Assembly: GCA_020465985.1 (NCBI GenBank)
Contig: JAANYP010007010.1
Location: forward strand, 124,001 to 188,000
Reading direction: 5' to 3'
DNA: 64,000 bases
From: Centrapalus pauciflorus
Taxonomy: Eukaryota; Streptophyta; Magnoliopsida; Asterales; Asteraceae
Of the stretch, positions 36,709 to 50,709 are shown piece after piece. The notes under the pieces were generated by a model that searched no databases, had not been told where the DNA came from, and worked only from the letters and a program-made list of their open reading frames with translations. A program made the translations under genes and the position numbers. Every line of letters begins with the position of its first letter. Positions within the stretch are counted from its first letter, which is position 1.

Positions 36709-36859
36709 TAGAATAGATTTACCTTAGCAAACTTTCATGTATAGGCACTGTCAAGTACCATAATTATTCTGAAAAAAATATTTAACAAGTATATAAAATA
36801 CTTACTCAGGTGAATTTGTAATTCTTGTGTGACTTTCCACGGCCTTTGTTCACACTAAT

Positions 36860-37456
<597 letters not shown>

Positions 37457-38271
37457 TGTAACATCCTTGGATTTAATTTATTGTAATTGGATAATTAGAT
37501 AAATTTTTGTATAATTAAGTTGAATTATGAAATATGATTATGTATCTCGATGATTAAAAGTTGATTGCTATTTTAAGAAATTAAGAAATTTGAGAATTTC
37601 AATTTTAGTTATTAAGTATGATTGTTAAAAAGTTAGTGATGTTGAAAATTATGATAAAAATCAGTATTTAATGGAACCGGGTAAGTTAAGGGGCTAAATG
37701 TGTCAATAGTCTAAATTTGAGGAATAAAAGACCCTTGGTCTTTTATTTTGTTCATTTCACCATTTGAACCTCAAAAGCTCTCCATCTCTCAAACTTCTCA
37801 CTAAAAATCTGCTGGAATTCGAATTTGTGGAATCAAATTCGTGGATTACATCTGAAAATTTACAAGAATCGATTGGATTTAAGGTGAGAAATCTGTTTTT
37901 AAAGTTAAGGTTGTATTTTTGGAGAGAAAAGATGCAAATTCGGATTTATTAATCATCTGAAATGATGTTGCATGTGTGTTATTCAAGTTGGAAATCATCA
38001 ATTGAAGGTTACTGAAGCATTTAAAACAAGAATCAACCGTTAATTCGTCCAAAAAGGTTAGAAATCTGACTTTTTATGAAGTTATGTGTTCTTAAGGTTT
38101 TTGCTCAATTTTGGTCATTTTTAGACGAATTAGAATGTTATTGATGGGGAAAATGTTGTAGAAACACTCAATATATAGTAATATATCGAATGTATGGATT
38201 GCATGTTGTTAGATTTAAGTTTTGGAAATTTTACTTAAAATCCGTAAGTTGCGACCTGCATTTCTGCAAGA

Positions 38272-38506
38272 GAACTCGGCGAGTTCTATGGGGAACTCGG
38301 CGAGTTCCCAAGAACACATGAACAAATCTTCAAAAATTCATAAGTGTTGGATTGCCCGAATTCGGATGAGAACCGAAATTAGATTGGACCGAAATCGAAT
38401 AAAGAACCGAACTCGGATGAGACACGAATTCGGATGGGTAATGTAATTCGGATGGGTCCGAAATCCGGCCAAGGATCCGAAATTCGGACCTGAACTCGGC
38501 GAGTTC
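38272..38506. repeat. Three GAACTCGGCGAGTTC palindromes
   Basis: Perfect copies at 38272-38286, 38293-38307 and 38492-38506 within the solo LTR, interleaved with AATTCGGATG words. The inner core ACTCGGCGAGT is close to the ACTCGACGAGT of the CACTA-associated arrays. Confidence 0.9.
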
Positions 38507-38955
38507 TATGCTGTACATGTGTAATTCGGATGGGTTATTAAGGACCCGAATTTATGGATTAATAAATGCATTTTTGGGATATCTTTTGTAACATATTAAG
38601 GTAAATAAAGGAGGGTTAATTGGGAATAATAACACCTCAAGTGATGAGATTTAAACGTGAGTTTCGGATGTCGATTCCAATCGTTGTAACACTTATGATT
38701 GTACAAATTGATGCTCGAACACATATGTGATATGTTTTTCCGTATGGAAATGTAACAGGTCCCTTGTGGTGTTGTTTAACCCACAGTGGGGTACTTTTGA
38801 GTCCGGTTGAAATCCCACAGAGAAGTAAGATAACTTGAAGTTAATTAACGCACCCACTGTGAGTACTTTTGATTTTAACATGTCTGCATCTGCTTTATGT
38901 TTGATTTGCCTGCTGAGGCATGTTGTTTCATTATCGTTTGACACTCTACTAACTT

Positions 38956-38957
38956 GC

Positions 38958-39033
<76 letters not shown>
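38956..39033. repeat. (TG)n(TA)n tract inside the solo LTR
   Basis: About 10 bp TG plus 67 bp TA. The homologous LTR at the window start has only a CATATACGC-like seed in the same place (about 24-32), so the array expanded in this copy. Confidence 0.9.
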
Positions 39034-39037
<4 letters not shown>

Positions 39038-39938
39038 GCACATTCATACTTGTTGCATGTCCGTTCATTTGTTGTACATCCTATTGATGGGCCTGCGTGG
39101 TCGCATCTGTACTCTGATGTTACTGTGCTATATGACCAAGAGTTTGACATCTCTGTGGTCAGGATAGATAGTAAGTCATCCCGATGTTATGTGTGCCTCA
39201 GATGGTTGGTTTTCCTTATGCCGAGTGTCAGCTCGAAGGAGTTGCGGCTCGGGTTTGCGTACTTTGAGTACGTGTGGAGTATACGGTATGTGTTACCGCG
39301 GTTACTCTAGGTGGCATCATAAGGATTTGCAGAAATGTGTAAAATCATTTTGTATTCACTAAGCAATTCGCTTACCCCTCAGTTGTTGCATTTTTACAGG
39401 AAAAGGGAAATCTACTGTGGGACCTTCTAGCTAGGTCTTCTGTTGAAGTAATTGAAGATATCTGTTGTTGTTCTTGGTAACAGATCTATGGAAATTTTGT
39501 TATAATAAATTTGGGATGATATAATACTTTTGAGTATGTAGTCTTAGACTTGTAACCTTGTAGCACCGTAGGGTGTTTGGCAAATTTGTATATCTTAATT
39601 TATGTACTTTAATGCTTCCGCACTTTAGTTAAGTTATCAGATCATAATGTAATTGTATGTTGGTGAATAATCCTGGGTGAATTATAATTGGTGGTTAATG
39701 TGGCAAGGGTGTCACATGTTCAGGCTTATTGAACACGCTCAATTGTTTTGTGACTTAATGAACATGTTCAATTACGATACTGAACATGTGCATTTCAACG
39801 TGCAGAACTTTTATAACATTTTTGCTTGATTTGAGTGCGAATATGCATATCCTGTATTGAAAAAAATGCAAAAATCTCTACTGAACAAGTTCAACAGAAA
39901 GGGGATTGCATTTAAAACCTTGTTCGGTCACTATTGAA

Positions 39939-40212
39939 TAGGGGTGAGCTCGGTACCGGACCGAACCGAACCGGTACCGATCCCGAAAATACCGAAACCG
40001 AATTATTAGTTTTGAAAGAACCGAATACCGAACCGTATAATTTTATATGGTGCCGGTTCGGTCCCGAATACCGAATTTTAGCTAATTTAAAAACCGAATA
40101 CCGAATTTTAGCTAATTTAAAAACTGAATACCGAACCGAATATATTAATTCGGTACCGGTCGGTACCGGTACCGGTTCGGGTTCGGGAAATGATACTCGT
40201 CGCTCACCCCTA
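39939..40212. mobile_element. hAT-type MITE, GGTTCGG family, copy 2
   Basis: Perfect 11-bp ends TAGGGGTGAGC / GCTCACCCCTA and a perfect 8-bp TSD CTATTGAA (39931-39938, 40213-40220). Length 274 bp. The interior has CCGAATACCGAA repeats and two tandem copies of TTTTAGCTAATTTAAAAAC. It is inverted relative to copy 1 at 20585. Confidence 0.95.
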
Positions 40213-40234
40213 CTATTGAACATGTGCAGTTAGT

Positions 40235-41290
40235 GTCCATCTATGGATTAAAACACAATTAACATGTGTATTACAGAAATTTTGATAAACATGTGTGCAT
40301 AACATGAATTAGGTAAACATTTTAATTCGCATTACAGTCTTATAACATATTGAACGTTTGTAATCTTTTGCTAAGTGTTGTATTAAACATGTGTAATTAT
40401 ATAAATCTTGATATAGGCTGTGAACATGTGCACTAAATAGCATTGTTCAATACTTTTAATAACATGTGCAATCAGGATTTTGGACATGTGCAATTAGTGT
40501 TCATATGTGCATTAAAACAAAATTAACTTGTGTATTACTAAAATTTTGAAAATACATATGTGCAGAACTTGAATTATGTAAACATTTTAATTGGCATTAC
40601 AGTCGTAAAACATATTGAACGTGTGTAATGTTTTGCTAAGTGTTGTATTAAACATGTGTAATTATATAAATCTTGAGATAGGCTATAAACATGTGCACTA
40701 AATAGCATTGTTCAATACTTTGAATAACATGTGCAATTAGGATTTTGGACATGTGCAATTAGTGTTCATATGTGCATTAAAACAAAATTAACATGTGTAT
40801 TACTGAAATTGTGAAAATATATATGTGCAGAACTTGAATTAGTTAAACATTTTTATTGGCATTCCAGTCGTGTAACATATTGAACGTGTGTAATGTTTTG
40901 CTATGTGCTGTATTAAACATGTGCAATTATATAAATCTTGAGATAGGGTGTGAACCTGTTCACTAAATAGCATTGTTCAATACTTTGAATAACATATGCA
41001 ATAAGGATTTTGAACATGTGCAGTTAGTGTTCGTCTATGGATTAAAACACAATTAACATGTGTATTGCTGGAAAAGTTGCAAATATATGTGTGCAGAACC
41101 TGAATTAGGTAAACATGTTAATTGGCAATGCATCCATATAACATATTGAATTTGTGTAATGTTGTGCTAAGTGTTATATTGCACATGTGCAATTTCATAA
41201 AACTTTGTTTAGGCTATGTACATGTTCACTAAATAGCAGTGTTCAAATACTTAGAATAACATGTGCAATAATTGGACAATTATTGAAAGT
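40235..41290. repeat. Tandem array, four units of about 264 bp
   Basis: ATTAAAACA(C/A)AATTAAC starts at 40248, 40511, 40776 and 41041 (spacing 263-265 bp). Each unit carries several AACATGTGCA(A/C)T words and ATATAAATCTTGA(G/T)ATAGG. Units differ by scattered substitutions. No coding potential. It occupies the place where the 3' part of the M6 ORF would be expected. Confidence 0.9.
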
Positions 41291-41550
41291 CATTTATTAT
41301 TCACATGAGTATGTACTTGTACAATAGTTTAATTTTATATTAGAAATTAATTTACATTAATACCAGAGAAACGATAATAATGTAAAGGAATAATCGAATA
41401 TAATATAAATAGGCATGTAATGGTTTAACATGCGAGATACTCTATTATACCTTAATTTTGTGTTATACTTTCGTATTCCTTATAATAGTTTACATATGAA
41501 ATGTAACATGTTCAAATTGAAAAATGAAATTTAATTTGACATTTGAATAC

Positions 41551-42720
41551 CTGGTCCTGCATTATTGGTCGTTGATGATTCCACTATCCCCTCAATCAGA
41601 CAGAGACCGAATCCACCGTTCGCAATTTCATGGATCTCACGGTCACGGATGGTTTTTGTGTCCCAACATTTGAAGACCCCTATTGACTTGTCAATGGGAA
41701 ACGGTTCGCAACTTGTGTAGTGAAGATAGAACAACTGAATAAATAAAATATGCAGTATTAAATACATGCAAAATAATGGTATTAAACATATTCGATACAA
41801 CGGGCATACATATGGATAAAAAACAATTAACATGTTGCAATTTGGAAAATAGTTATACCCTTACTGCAATATAGTCATTTCACATAGTGAACATGTGCAA
41901 ATGTTGTGGAGTGCATTAGACTGCACATGTGCAGTAACATAACAACGGTATATTGTTTGTGCAAATGTTTGTATAATATCAGTGTTCAAAGATTAAAGTA
42001 AATTTTGCAATAATTGGACACTTATTGTTTAAAATTTAAATGTATCGTGTAGTTAATTCAACATAACCCAATGACTTTCATTTTTATATACTGCAAATAC
42101 TTAATGTGTATATTATTGAATAAATAAAAATATGCAAAACATCAATAATTCATATAAAAAAGGAAAATAACAACAGTTATCTGTCAAGATTATCATTGGG
42201 CCTGCGTAACTGCACATATCCGCATCTCTGTTCCAATCCCTCTTACATGCTTTTAACGAGTCAATGAAGTACGAACACCAATCCATATGGTGTATTTCAC
42301 GAGTATTTTTAATGTTTGGGAGGATAACTTGGTTACGATCGGCATCCTACCCATCAGAAATCCCATCAGCTCGTTGATAGCATCACTCGTAATCGGTATG
42401 TTGCCATTCGCGGTTCTATGGCACATATATTCTCGTCAAAGTATTTGAGAACCCAATATCCAAGCCTCCCAGGTATCTCTTTCATATTAACGAGAGAACA
42501 CTACCGAACCCCATTTTCTTAACAACCTTTTGTTGTTCGGGATTTGACCCCTTTATAGCTGATGCTAATGAGATGGGCGAGCTTCGGATGGCAACAATCC
42601 TATAAGTCATGATTGGTCTCTCAGGGTTGACTTCAAGCTTCATTTGTCTTTGTCTTTTTACTTCATTTATGTTAGGACTGTTACTTTTCTCTCGTTTCCT
42701 TATGTGTTTTCCTTTGTGTT
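41551..42720 (-). pseudogene. M6-encoded ORF relic, Ulp1-associated plant transposon type
   Basis: In minus order: a basic stretch (HKGKHIRKREKSNSPN, 42700-42660); MKLEVNPERPIMTYRIVAIR and EQQKVVKKMGFGSVLSL (42640-42500); a frameshift; EIPGRLGYWVLKYFDENICA; another shift; AINELMGFLMGRMPIVTKLS; then DWCSYFIDSLKACKRDWNRD and SYAGPMIILT (to about 42190). After an intron-like gap, an exon at 41735-41551 has FYLHYTSCEPFPIDKSIGVF and HEIANGGFG, with a good acceptor (TTTATTTATTCAG) and donor (CCAG|GTATTC). The pattern (GFG-LL----R-P--L-YWL---FD, then GP---L-LLYL) is that of proteins often encoded with Ulp1 protease in plant transposons. The donor after MIILT is mutated. The catalytic C-terminus is absent. 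Confidence 0.6.
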
Positions 42721-42984
42721 GTCTCGCATGTTTTGATTTGGGAGACTGATCTGTTATAAGTTAATAGGATATTACATTAGTAAAAGCATAGTATAAGGTA
42801 TTTTGAATGAACGATTAATGTGGAAGATTATTCAAAATTAAAAATAACATGACAATAACAAAAGAAAGTAAATTTTGATATTGCGATAAAACAACATGAA
42901 CATAAAACGTTCAAATAAGGAAAACATGTCATGTAGGTTATCTATACAGCTGTTTATGTTCATGTATTGAAATTCACCATAATT

Positions 42985-43290
42985 TGTGAACATTCAACTA
43001 TCTATTTTGTGTTCCTCCCTTAAATAAAAACACCATGTTATTAAGTGTAATTCTATTTTATGAAATAACTATAATCATAACATTGTAGAATAATAAACAC
43101 TTACAAAATGATGGAACACTTGTTTGATTCAAATATCTATTTTGTGAACATTCAACTATCTATTTTGTGTTCCTCCCTTAAATAAAAACACCATTTTATT
43201 AAGTGTAATTCTATTTTATGAAATAACTATAATCATAACATTGTAGAATAATAAACACCTACAAAATGATGGAACACTTGTTTGATTCTG
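42985..43290. repeat. Tandem duplication of about 150 bp
   Basis: GTGAACATTCAACTATCTAT ... GGAACACTTGTTTGATTC is present twice in a row (about 42985-43130 and 43137-43288) with very few differences, so the duplication is recent. It lies upstream of the M6 ORF relic. Confidence 0.85.
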
Positions 43291-43330
43291 AACATGTTCA
43301 GTAGACATAATGGACGTGTGCAGTATAATT

Positions 43331-43760
43331 CAATAGGAACACATTGAACATGTGCAAAACCTAAACTTTCATTCAAATTTGTTAAGAATTGCACATGTGC
43401 AAACACAAAACAGTAAACTATATTGAAATAATGCATATTATGATACTGAACATGTGCATTTCAACGTGCAGAACTTTTATAACATTTTTTTGCTCGAATT
43501 GAGTGCGAATATACATATCCTCTATTGAAAAATTGCAAACTGTATATATCAATAGGAACATGTGCAAACTGATAATCGGTTAAGGGTATTATTAAGTTTT
43601 CATATGTTCAAAATCAATATAAACATATCAGTTAGTTAATTCAATAGGAACACATTGAACATGTGCAAAACCTAACTTTCATTCAAATTTGTTAAAAATT
43701 ACACATGTGCAAACACAAAACCGTAAACTATATTGAAATAATGCATATTGCACATGTGCA
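43331..43760. repeat. Direct repeats with ACATGTGCA words
   Basis: CAATAGGAACACATTGAACA ... GAAATAATGCATATT is present at 43331-43440 and 43642-43749, with TGCACATGTGCA palindromes nearby. The same ACATGTGCA word fills the 264-bp array on the other side of the ORF. Confidence 0.8.
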
Positions 43761-43771
43761 AAAGGGGCAAC

Positions 43772-43888
<117 letters not shown>

Positions 43889-44534
43889 TTGCATATAAAA
43901 CTCATTCAAACCCTAATATAAGGACTTGCATATAAAGACATTCAAACACCAAAAATAAAAGAATTTCAATGAGTGAACAAATACAAACCCTAACATTCAT
44001 CCAGAAAACTTGCATTTTGCACATGTGCAAAATGGAATACATGTGTAAATCGTATTATTCGACATTGTAAAACCAAAATGTGTGTAGAACCAAACACGTT
44101 CCATCTGGGTTTATTAACCAAAATGCGTATACATTCGATTGTGTAAAAGAAGAAGACGATTTCGCATAATGAAAATACATGAATGTTACCTTTAATCGAA
44201 TCAAAATCGTATCCTCTCTGGAATTTCTCAGTGATGAAACGCAGACGAAAGAACAACAGGGAAGATTGGGATGAGTACTTAAAATCGGAAACAAGGAAAC
44301 AATGGTAATCGCTAAAATGGAGCGGGAGGGTGGAATAACTGAATGAGAAAAATTTGGGATATGAGAATATTTGATTCTCATTTAAAATTTTTCATTCCCA
44401 TATTGCCCCTTAAAGCAAAACACGTGGGTTTAATTTAGGAAGTGTTTTATGTATTAAAAATTCATTTTAATGCAAAAATGATAGGCTGAGAATGGTACCC
44501 CGGTACCCCAGTCTAACATGGTACCCCATTGATT

Positions 44535-44538
<4 letters not shown>

Positions 44539-44601
<63 letters not shown>
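44539..44601. repeat. (TA)n, right flank of M6
   Basis: About 63 bp TA. Unit B sequence resumes at 44602 (ATTCTCTTGGGTG), matching 15437 onward of unit A. Confidence 0.97.
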
Positions 44602-44606
<5 letters not shown>

Positions 44607-44689
44607 CTCTTGGGTGAATTATATACTCGATGCTAACGGATAGATAATTCATATAAAAAAGTAGCAATTACATTAATAACGCCACATAA

Positions 44690-45215
44690 AAATAAAATTA
44701 AAAAAAAACGTTACCTTTAGTAATATGCACCAATAACAAAACTCAAAGGTAGCATTAACATCATAAAGAAAATTGTTCAAGTAATTAATCACCATTTTTC
44801 TTTCTCGCCTAAATTCATCGTCACAAATAGTAACGGGCATAAAGAAAATCACTTGTTTCTTGTCAACTGAACTTAAACTTTTATAGAGAATCCTAAAACC
44901 ATGACATCGTATATTAATACAATTATTAGTAAAACAACCAAAAAAACAAAGTAAGATAATTATATATATGTGTATGTGTGTGTGTTAAAACTTACCACTC
45001 AAACCAAGCTATGGTTCCAACATCTAACCAATTATTAGTCCATAGATATTTCATATCTTTGGCATCAATTGTCAAATAAAATAGCTCTTTTAGCCCAACT
45101 TCATCGTCAGGAACAAGTGTTATCTCATAAGGTGAATGAAGATCATCTCGAAGCATCCAATTAGTATATCCAGTATATAAAGGTCTGCATCTCATCTTCA
45201 AACATCAATAGTTTT
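44690..45215 (-). pseudogene. CACTA unit B ORF, Ulp1-adjacent exons
   Basis: Equivalent of 15510-16050. The first block reads YTGYTNWMLRDDLHSPYEIT, DEVGLKELFYLTIDAKDMKY and LWTNNWLDVGTIAWFEW (45201-44993), open in one frame here though stop-broken in unit A. The second block (about 44915-44740) reads KKQVIFFMPVTICDDE. The short gap between them looks like an intron (GT at the end of EW; AT-rich). Protease assignment is tentative, as for unit A. Confidence 0.5.
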
Positions 45216-45239
45216 TTATATATTTTACATTTTCTTGGT

Positions 45240-45300
45240 CTTCAACCATAGTTTTTTATATATTTTACATTTTCCTGGTCTTCAACCTCATCTGAAGTTT
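45240..45300. repeat. Short tandem duplication of about 37 bp
   Basis: ATAGTTTTTTATATATTTTA followed by CATTTTC(T/C)TGGTCTTCAACC is repeated back to back, inside the unit B intron. Confidence 0.8.
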
Positions 45301-45429
45301 TTCTTCCTGTTCTTTCGAGTCCTTTTATACAAAAAAAAAAAAAACTAATTAATATATGTGGAACTGACACTAAACATGATTATAATAGTAAATTAGAAAC
45401 AATAAAAAGACAAAACATATTATTAACCT

Positions 45430-46215
45430 TATTGATAACAGAAACAAAAGAGTTCACCAGCTTCTTTACTACGTGAATTTTTCGCGTCGGCCATTGAATA
45501 AAACTATGTAATGCTTGACCTAATATCAAAATCTTATCTACCGGCACAAACAACTTAAGATTGACATAATTCTCAAAAACATGGTCTACTGCCACCTTCA
45601 TGTGCCCGGGTAGTAAAGGGGATCCATGTATAATACCATCTTTTATTGGATGGACCATTACTCGAGCAACCGCATATTGATCACATCGTGAGGGTCAAGT
45701 CAAGCAAGGCAGCTTGTAACGACTTCTATAAACCATATCCATGTAAGAATATAATATTTAATGTGAGAATATTATGTAATATGTGATGTATGTATTGTAT
45801 ACCTTAATCTCTTGTCGGGTTCAGTTGGCTGTTGTTGAAAATAACGAGGCTGAGGCAATGAATTATTCCGAGGCAATGGATTATTCTGACGCAATGAATC
45901 GTTTTGAGGCAAAGGATGGTTCTGAGACAAGGCATTATTCTGAGGCATTTGAAATGCAATTCCATATTGCTTCTGAAATGTTACATTATTTTGCAAAAAA
46001 AGTGGCTTGCATATTCATTAATTGATCTTGAAATTGTTGTTGCATCTATTGAATATCGGCCTCATATACATTTTTTTGATCTTCTAACACATTTTATTTG
46101 TTGCTTCACTTGTTCATCTGCTAACTTCTTCATTTCTTCCTTGTATGTTTGCCTCATCTTATATCGCTCAAAGCCTTGTATAGCAAATCTCCAGCCGACT
46201 GAACCTCCAACATCT
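45430..46215 (-). pseudogene. CACTA unit B ORF, Q/N-rich and DUF8039-like part
   Basis: Same order as unit A: a QTYKEEMKKLADEQVK helix (about 46150-46100), PQNNALSQNHPLPQNDSLRQ linker (45950-45840), then DGIIHGSPLLPGHMKVAVDH and LKLFVPVDKILILGQALHSF (45640-45490) ending QWPTRKIHVVKK. The linker repeat number differs from unit A (five versus four PQN-type units). Frames change between blocks. Confidence 0.6.
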
Positions 46216-46559
46216 CTACTGCGTCCAAGCATTTGAGTTCATGAAATTGATATTATGTAATGTTTGATGAAAATGATGAGTATTTGATCTTGAATGTTCT
46301 ACTTATGTGATGTGAGTCAATATTTACTCATTCATTATTGACTAAGTGTTATTGTTGCTTTGTTGGTAGTGTTGGTATTGTGAAAGTCAAAAAGAGATTT
46401 TATTCTTTGTTTTGATCAAACATTAGACTAACGTTTGTGATTTGGGAAGTGAGTCTAATTATAAACTTCATTGAGCTCTTTACATTTAATTATATTTTAT
46501 GATTAGATCATATTTGCAAGTAAATAAAAATGTTTGAAAGTTTAAGTTTGGTCAAGTTC
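46216..46559. other. AT-rich spacer of unit B
   Basis: Collinear with 17011-17283. Nothing further seen. Confidence 0.5.
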
Positions 46560-46920
46560 CCCCACTAGGTGACTTGCTCACTTTGGTCGACTCGACGAGT
46601 CAACCTAATTGAGTCGACGAGTCGCTCACTTTGATCCGAACTTCAGATGAGTTTGGCCCGAACTTCAGATGTGCTTGACCCGAACTTTGGAAGGATCAGA
46701 AATAGGTCGACTCGACGAGTCACCGTAGTCGACTCGACAAGTCGATTGTGAGTCCAGCCCAGTTTCAACACACTTAACAAATTTCACGACATTTTTTATA
46801 AATTTAACGACCCTTATTTATTTTCATGAAATTTTAAATTTTCACGACATTTTTTTGAAATTTCACTCCATTTTTAAATTAATTTCACCACATTATTTTA
46901 ATTTTCACGACAAACCCTCG
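46560..46920. repeat. GACTCGACGAGTC and TTTCACGACATTT arrays, unit B
   Basis: GACTCGACGAGTC at about 46588 and 46708 and a GAGTCGACGAGTC at about 46611, with CGAACTTCAGATG words, then a TTTCACGACATTT array. Best preserved version of the two-part array. Confidence 0.7.
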
Positions 46921-47724
46921 CTCAAATTGGTAAATTTAATAAAAAGTGCACGAAATCACTAAAATCTTGTACATTCTGATAAAAAAAAACCCCTTGATAA
47001 TAGGAGATAAAAACTAGCTACATATGTGATTCACATACATACCTCATCAAATATCACATTCATTAACATTAATAGGAGATAAAAACCCAGGAAGTCGTAT
47101 ATGTATTTCTTCCCAAAATGATGGATAACAATCATATTCTAATAAGTGTGTTCTTTTTCATATTTTTGTTGATTACACTAAATGAAATGGAACAAATACA
47201 TGACATATATTAGAAATTGAAAAAAAATATATATTCTTTAATCAATTTCTCTAAATTCATAGTCAATTGTTTAAACTTTGAACATAGTATTGTAGTGTTT
47301 TGTTTTAGTGACTCGTGTGTTATAAATTATTTATTTACTAGTATGATTTTGCGAAACAAATAGTTAAAATGTAGTTGTACTAAGAGTGAAGTAAATTTCA
47401 GAAAAAATCAGGGAAAAACTATTTACCTTGAGTTTTTTTTTGTTCGACCTGTAAGGTTGTATGCAATTTTATTCCGAGACCACCGATTCCAACAAGTAGG
47501 ACAAGATAATCTCAGTGAGACAATAACTTTTCTAGGATTCCTGGCAGAAAAAGAATCTTTTGAAAACAGAGGGATCTCTCGAGTCCCTTTCCATAGCATA
47601 ACTTCTTATGTTGAGAGAACATAGAAAAGTAATTGGGTATGAAGATCGGGAAAAAAACATGCTTACAGGTACTTGTAATGAGAAGAAGAAAGTGAATCAA
47701 GTGATGAAACAGAAAAGAAGGACA

Positions 47725-47727
<3 letters not shown>
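46921..47727. mobile_element. Repeat unit L4
   Basis: Shortened L unit: CCCCTTGATAATAGGAGATA junction (the empty site of the 6477-7503 MITE), then the conserved core at 47460-47720 (GAGACCACCGATTCCAAC). It is cut at 47728 by a (TA)n tract and the M2 element; the L-unit end reappears inverted at about 48735-48780. Confidence 0.65.

Positions 47728-47776
<49 letters not shown>
47728..47776. repeat. (TA)n, left flank of M2
   Basis: About 49 bp TA between unit L4 and the M2 left end. Confidence 0.97.
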
Positions 47777-47778
<2 letters not shown>

Positions 47779-48158
47779 CTAAGAAATCCTTTGAGCACCA
47801 TTTATAATTAAGCATAGGTGAGCACCAATCAAAATAAGGGTTTTAAATACATTTTTTTATATATACAAGCATTAAACAAATAGAAATAAATTTTCAGTGG
47901 GTTCATTGCATTCATAGGCTTGAATATACACAAGATTCATTGGATTCATTGCATTTTCATGGTATATATATACAAGCTTCGTTTGGTTCATTGCATTCAT
48001 AGGCTTTAATATACATTAGATTCATTAGATTGATCAAATTCAAACTATGTAAATAAGTTATCATAACATGCAAATGTTTTATTGAATGCTAATTTATTAA
48101 AAATTTATTAGTGCTCACCGGTGCTTACTATTATATGGTGCTTAAATGACCCTAATCC
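47777..48158. mobile_element. (TA)n-inserted MITE M2
   Basis: Left end GCTAAGAAATCCTTTGAGCA then CC...AGGTGAGCACC. The right end, inverted, reads GGATTAGGGTCATTTAAGCA then CC...CGGTGAGCAC. Imperfect TIR of about 50 bp, with TA repeats on both sides. Non-coding. Confidence 0.8.
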
Positions 48159-48170
48159 TATATATATACA

Positions 48171-48563
48171 TATGAGTCAGGTTCAAAAAAGTACCTCTTG
48201 AAATCAAGTGCACCCGAAGGTACCAATCTTAAAAACTTTTTTTTTAAATTTTTTTTTCTCATAATCATGTTTAAATTAATGTTATACACATGATATATGA
48301 ATTTCACATACATTCACAATTTCTGTGTTCTTAAAAATTATCAGTGCATATTTATGTGAATGGTCATCCATGTGAATGGAGACCATTCATATGATCTTTT
48401 TTTTACGATTCAACAAGATTTATGATATTGTTCCTTTTGAAAAAAAAAATCTTATAATGTTGTCTTATACATGTCTGTTCAAAAAAAATATGTGAATGAT
48501 GATTCACACTAGAGTACGCTGGGTACGCTGGAATCTCATAGGTACGCTGATGAACCTGATTCA
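48171..48563. mobile_element. (TA)n-inserted MITE M3, related to family A
   Basis: Left end GAGTCAGGTTCAAAAAAGTA-CCTC; the right end inverted reads GAATCAGGTTCATCAGCGTA-CCT. GTGCACCCGAAGGTACC parallels GCGCACCAGAAGGTACC of family A. TA flanks at 48159-48168 and 48573-48666. Confidence 0.7.
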
Positions 48564-48569
48564 TATATA

Positions 48570-48777
<208 letters not shown>

Positions 48778-48792
48778 TATATATATATATAT

Positions 48793-50186
<1,394 letters not shown>

Positions 50187-50219
<33 letters not shown>

Positions 50220-50220
50220 C
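50187..50220. repeat. (CA)n(TA)n tract
   Basis: About 15 bp AC and 19 bp AT between MITE A3 and the Helitron-like end at 50224. Confidence 0.95.
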
Positions 50221-50709
50221 ATACTAGTACAGTACCCGCGCATAGCGGCGGCGGCAACAAATGGATTCCATTAGTAATATATTTAATCAGTAAGATATTA
50301 CCTTGTAGACGACATAGACGAAAAATTACGGTTGTTTAAAACATGTGATTCGTAGATTGACATCATCAATACATTGCGTAAAAACGTTAAAACTAAACTG
50401 CATAAAAACATAAGATATATATCGACTGTAGAAACATTTCCAATGTGAAGTCTTGATTAACCAAAATTCGATATAATTCACAACCCCAGCAATGTATGAA
50501 CAACTTGAAAAATATAGTTGTAAAAAATAAAAATTATACCCAACTTACAACTTCAAAAGGAAACAAATCAACATAAATATCACCCATATAGGATAATATC
50601 TACCCCAATTTGCACTTCCGTAGCAAAATAAACCAAAATAAACATTGTCTTGTCAGAATATGTGTGGCAATTTCAGCCCATTCAAGTAAATGAGTCAAAC
50701 GGGTTGACG

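Larger units (their letters stand above)
37457..39716 (+). mobile_element. Solo LTR, Tekay/Del-like, with TSD
   Basis: Starts TGTAACATCC and ends GGGTGTCACA (2260 bp), flanked by a perfect 5-bp duplication TGTTC (37452-37456, 39717-39721). No internal retroelement domain is present, so the element was reduced by LTR-LTR recombination. It is homologous in part to the LTR at 1-1302. It contains three GAACTCGGCGAGTTC palindromes and a TA tract. The segment before the 3' end (39170-39470) is relatively GC-rich and may be the transcribed R/U5 part. Confidence 0.93.

Noticed and set aside
40235..41290. Centromeric or CRISPR-like array
   Set aside because: Four direct 264-bp units without spacers, in a plant transposon; far too few for a satellite and structurally unlike CRISPR.
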